From Paramacrobiotus metropolitanus (lineage: Eukaryota; Tardigrada; Eutardigrada; Parachela; Macrobiotidae): a stretch of 64,000 bases of DNA. Under the pieces are notes generated by a model, which was given only the letters and a program-made list of their open reading frames with translations, searched no databases and was not told the DNA's origin. Location: positions 62,001 to 126,000 of the forward strand of contig NW_026570279.1 in NCBI RefSeq assembly GCF_019649055.1. Reading direction: 5' to 3'. Within the stretch, counting starts at the first letter, position 1. Each line of letters begins with the position of its first letter. The position numbers were made by a program, and so were the translations under genes. Of the stretch, positions 59,288 to 64,000 are shown in pieces.

Positions 59288-62200
59288 CGGAATTAATCCC
59301 GATCCGGATCTGCAGCTTTCGGTCGGGTAATCGGGGAAAGTCCATGTCCATAACCGTCTGCATTATATGCAGCGCAAGACTGGCGGTTTCACTGGCATGC
59401 TGGTTGCCATGTCTGTTTGGGATGCCACTAGGACCTATTCAAAAAGTAATCGGGCCGGGATTGTCCATCTGCTGACACAGGTTGCTTAGAAAGCTGCAAG
59501 CGGTCAACGAGCTTGATTGGTGTGACGTCACCGTTAACAACATACCATGTACTCTTCACCTCGGTTTTCCACTTTCAACACGTCGTAGCTATCTGATTAA
59601 ACAGCTAATATTACTCAATCAGAAAGCTAAATATGTGTTCCTTGCAGCAAATAAAAAATTTCAAACATCGGAGTCGGAGAAGAAGTACAAGTTACCGTGT
59701 CCAGCGCACTCCAGCATTCACTCACAACTTTGATCACTTCTGTCGGCGGAATTTTGAACTGCAGCGCAGGGAAAATTTAGATTATAATTATAAAATGTTG
59801 CTATAACACATCAGAAGTTAATATATGTTATATACGCGAGCAGACGCATATTTTCTTGTTCCGTCGAGTGGTTTGGGTTTGCGTTTTTAAGAACAAATGG
59901 ACTAAGAAAATTTTAAAAATGACATCCTGACTATATTTGGGAATGAAGGCATTTAGAAAGAAAACCCATCGCAAAACTATTTTCTTTTTTATTGCGGCGG
60001 AATGAAACTGCAGGGGGGGGGCACTGTGCTGAGTACACTGTAAATACGTCACAATTATCTGGATGCACGTGCGACTGCGATTACGTATTTGAAGAAATTT
60101 GATTGGTGTTTTGCTTTTAAGATGCTTGTTTACGCAAACCAACGCTGGATGAAGAATGCTTACCAAACCACGTTGAAGGCAAACAATCGGACGAACATAA
60201 TGGTGACGGCGTCGTACGGCTACAAAAACCAAGACAAAAGGCAAGCACTCTTAATAACATACCTTGTTGCTCTCTAGCTCACCTCACAAAAATATTGTTT
60301 TCCGGTGTTCGTCATTTTTTCGATTATGTGCCTAGGCAGAATCATTATTTTAGCTGATCAACCGGTTGACTGTAGGTACAAATACGTACTTCTTTCTGAA
60401 ATGACGGAACGTTATCTGCTGAGAATGCCATACACTAGCGGCTAACTCCGCGGAGCAGCTGTGAAGAGGCAGATCACTCAAATAAAAGCCGATGCGCTCT
60501 ACATCGGATAGGTCGTTCAATCTGTAAAAACACACCAATAACTCACTAATTCATCGGGGTAATTTGACGCATACGTTGGCGTCGAGCTCAAGAATACGCC
60601 CCATTGCGGGGAAAATTGTTTGAATTGTCCTTTGAGCAAGAGTCGATGAGGCGACCGGAAATTCTGTTTGGTGTAAGGATTTTCTACGCGAATAGTAGGC
60701 ACTGATTCCAGCTCTAGACGACATCTTGCAAATGTAGAATCTACAAAGAAACAGTGTTCTATCGACTAAATTATTCTGCTGCATATTACCGGCAAAACGA
60801 AAGTCGATCTGCTTTAAAGGGAAGTGCAGCAACTGGTAGAGCGAGATGACGTTTCTTTTTAAATGCCAATACAGGTAACTACATAATTTAGGAAATCCGA
60901 AATATTGCTACTACTGTAGAACCTCTGTAGCAACTGTGTTCTGTTAATTACGAACAACAAAAACGCTCGTATAGCCAATGGTAATAGCTGATAAAAAATG
61001 GGCGGAAAATGGGGGAAAAAGGAAAGAAAAAATGGAAAGGGGAATGGGGATGGGAAACTCAGAAATGGGGCAACTCTGATAGCCATGCAGCTTAGGACGA
61101 AATGGTCGCATAACCCCATACCCATGCGGTGCAGTGCACTTGTGCGAACCGGATATTTTGAACTCGGTTGTACATACAGTGAACTGCGCTGCATGCGTAC
61201 TGAATATGGATGTGTTGGGTATGCCACCATTTCATCCTAAGCTGTAATGCCCTTGTTTTGAATAAAAAGTTATTTGTCGCACCTCTTCAAAAGTTAAATC
61301 AAAAGTTGGTTGTGCTGGCCGGAAGAACTCCACCAATGGTCGACCTGCAACTTTTTCTTCAAACAATCGTTGCAGCCGGCTGCTACACATCCTAACGATC
61401 AACTGTTCATCCAGAACTGTAACAAAAAGACACCAAATGCAATTTGTACTCCCTGAAAAAAACGGATTAAACCGACGGGACAATAATGTGTTGGCCCTGT
61501 GAAATCTTGTGCGCCACAGCAACTCTAGCAGACTAATTTATTCCCAGAACTGATACAACTCACACAAACTATAGGGTAGGATTTTGAAAAACGTCTGCGA
61601 TTTAAGGCCAGAGAACCGGGGTGTCAGGTGGTGATTGTATCCGGTCACTGAGCCCACATATCCATTATTAGGAAAATCTAACCGCATTACTGTCAGATAA
61701 GATCCACGCTGTAACAGCTCCCGCTCTTCCATCACACAGACATTGAAATACGATTTGTTGAAGAATTTGCTGTTAGTGGCTAGTTCTTTCAGCTGTCCGA
61801 GAAAAGATATGCATAATTACTTGTATGTGTTTTGCCATAATTGTATGTGTGTGGTGTGCTGTAATTGCTTTCCCACCGTTCTTTCTTCGGTATACGAAAA
61901 TTCTAGATGAGATGACCTTGTACTCTACATAATTATATCGTGCACCACACATCTTTCTGTACTTGAACTAGAGCTGATAAAACATCGGAGGCCTCCGCTA
62001 TGTCCGATAACTCCGATAATTCCAGTGTTTCCATCGGAAAAAGCGGCATCGGAAATATTTTACTTCGTATCGTAGCGGATCGGAAAAAGTGCTGATCGGG
62101 CGTAGCGGTCAACATCTTTAGCACAGCGGAAATTTCGCCCGATAAATGCAAAAATTCGATATTTTTAAAGTTTTCAGAAGAATTTTTTAAAGGAAAACGT

Positions 62201-64000
62201 GAGTCAGAAGCCGAATTGTTATGCTGGTGCCTCACTTAATGACTTAACGAAATTACTGAAACGCCCTTCAGCCAAAAGACAGCAGCCTGCTTCTTAAAAT
62301 AGTAAAATCAGTCTTGTAGAATGCCCCGGTAGGCGAATTTTCACTTAAAAATTCTAGATTTTTTTATCGAACCGGAAATTTCGTATCGGAAATCGGAAAT
62401 TTATCGTATCGGAAATTTTGAGCAAAATCGTAGCGTTATCGGAATCGTATCGGGTTAATAGTTCGTTGTTAAATCGTATACATAAATATTATTTTTCAAT
62501 GAAAGTGACTTCGATGGGGTCACTGCGACCTACAGCCACTCATTTTGCTGGTTTCATGGTAATCAAGTTACCCGATGTAATTTTATCCACTGTTCCGTAA
62601 TATACCGTCATTAATTTTTGCATATGACGGAAACAGAACGCCTTTTCGGAGTTCCAATCGAAAACTTCGTAGTTGTGTCAAGCAACGGCAATGAATTTAA
62701 TTTTCTTTGATTACCTGACCGGTAACGTAAGGAGCAAAGCCTTGCCGTATCGACTCATAATGGAGAACCATACCGGACACATCCTCAGCGACAACCACAA
62801 AAGATGGATGGGTCATTCGGGGATAACTATAGCGCATGCAGTGATGAAGATGGTTCATGTTGCGAATTAAATCCCGAAAATGGCGGCCAGACACGCGAAG
62901 AATCTGCATCACGCTTGTTGAAACATTCCTGAGAATACATTCAAAACGTTCTGACGTACCTTGTCATGTCCATATGTATGGCAATGCTGCAATTAAATCA
63001 CGAAAACTTTTATTACTGTTATTAACATGTTTACATAAGTACGATACTTTCTGTTTCATGGTAAGTCCCATAACTGATTTCCCTAAATCGTATAAAATTA
63101 TTTGACCAAACAGAAAACATAATAAATTCAAAGGATGAGTTTCGGAAAGCGCTTCGACTAGAATATGGGGCAGCTAAAGGTGTCCACGAATCGACCAATT
63201 CTGATTTGTTGCAGAAGCGGTTCAACTTCAACACATAATCAATATTTCTCAAAAGGCAAATGACTTTAACTTTCGGGTAAAAATCGCTGAGGCTAGTGAC
63301 TTTTTGCCGAAACCAACCGACTACAACCGGAATTAAAAGGAAAAGGTTGTAAAGATTATCATGATATACGGAAAAATAAATGGTAATACTTAGTATCACA
63401 TCGCTGTTGAAAACCAAAATTTCAACAAAACTAAGAAATAAGTACTTCATAATTTCTCGTACTACAGAGTAATCTCCAAACAACTCAAAGGAAATCTAAG
63501 ACTTTGCTTTTAAATATTCTGAAACGATACTACGCTTTTTAAAAATTTAAAAAAATTCACGATTTTTTAAAAATAAATGCAGAATGACACGCGGTTATTT
63601 GCTGGCAGTGGCAGCTAAACTTGAATCTTAGCCAGTCCGATGGGTCACTTCGGATACAAGTTGTCAGCCAATATATTATGCTCTGTGAGCGTGGAGTGGG
63701 TGCATTCTCTATAGGCCTCGAATACTGTACGAAAATATGGCAACTTAATCCTCGACTATACGTAGAAGGCGGAACGCGAACCGCTAACCGTTTTTTTCCC
63801 AATCAAATTAACGTTTAGTTAATCTAAACGGTTCGGTTAGAAAAACGTTCTGTTACGGAAAGGCTGGCGCCAAACGGAACCGAACCGGTTTAACCGCGCT
63901 TACAAGTAGGTATATCGGTTTTTGACACATATTACGGCAACTGGGGAAGGCACTTTTATACGCGATGAACAAGTCACTACATAACGAATCCCATGACGAT
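59288..64000 (-). pseudogene. Soluble guanylyl cyclase beta-like gene, second copy, broken; first exon beyond window
   Basis: Exon equivalents: 62960-62986, 62715-62903, 61564-61792, 61283-61416, 60575-60740, about 60389-60521, 60263-60331, 60164-60219, 59689-59758, 59546-59592, 59288-59434. The haem-domain exons are still clean (same His and YESIR motif). The rest carries lesions relative to the intact copy: a one-base loss in 60575-60740 creates an immediate TAG after LHLQDVV; the linker exon near 60389 has lost about 110 bp including its coiled-coil end and donor site; 60263-60331 has five extra bases with a TAG; 59689-59758 and 59288-59434 each lack one base. It also lacks the foldback found in the first copy and has about 275 extra bases at 60975-61255. 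It is most likely a decayed tandem duplicate; the N-terminal half could still be transcribed. Confidence 0.9.
60975..61255. repeat. Insertion of about 275 bp in an intron of the second cyclase copy
   Basis: The distance between exons 60575-60740 and 61283-61416 is about 275 bp longer than in the first copy. The extra part includes a purine-rich GGGGGAAAAAGGAAAGAAAA stretch (61013-61032). The flanks ATAGCC and CTTGTTTT match the first copy at about 3460 and 3472. No ORF or inverted ends seen. Confidence 0.6.

Noticed and set aside
1-64000. tRNA, rRNA, CRISPR, operons or bacterial-type regulatory sites
   Set aside because: None recognised. The introns, LINE remnant and MITEs show a eukaryotic nuclear genome, so prokaryotic features were not expected.

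Overview
This is a piece of a eukaryotic, invertebrate animal genome. Genes are split by GT-AG introns (one exon is only 27 nt), intergenic and intronic DNA is full of inverted-repeat DNA elements, and the protein content is neural or signalling: a soluble guanylyl cyclase beta subunit and class A neuropeptide-type GPCRs. A small-genome protostome is likely; a tardigrade is my best guess from the style of the orphan GPCRs, but that is inference and not shown by the sequence.

Layout. (1) 1-6887, minus strand: an intact soluble guanylyl cyclase beta-like gene in 12 exons; its last exons lie left of the window. A 1.66-kb foldback transposon sits in one intron. (2) About 6.9-14.5 kb: no convincing gene; two TA-type or poly-C MITEs. 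(3) 14.6-18.0 kb, plus strand: two exons of a TRH-receptor-like GPCR with a frameshift before TM5, split by a 2-kb foldback element. (4) 22.1-23.0 kb, plus: an orphan class A GPCR exon covering TM1 to the start of TM7. (5) 23-33 kb: repeat island with a LINE remnant (26.1-26.9 kb) and a nested inverted-repeat structure (28.0-32.7 kb). (6) 33.7-41.7 kb, plus: a complete seven-exon receptor of the GnRH/AKH/corazonin family, 359 aa, tail-less and without a DRY motif. (7) 42.7-50.8 kb: one possible minus-strand exon and many foldbacks and minisatellites. (8) 51.3-52.3 kb, minus: a complete single-exon orphan GPCR. (9) 53.5-58.2 kb: MITEs, a 96-bp minisatellite and foldbacks. (10) 59.3-64.0 kb, minus: a second copy of the guanylyl cyclase gene, broken by several frameshifts and a deletion; its first exon lies right of the window.

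The two cyclase copies are in direct orientation about 57-59 kb apart, so the window is framed by a tandem duplication of which only the left copy still reads through. Both cyclase and receptors would act in cell signalling (NO/cGMP and peptide-hormone G-protein pathways), but nothing in the sequence shows that they work together. Exon boundaries were set by hand from reading phase, GT-AG sites and family alignment in memory; no search was run.
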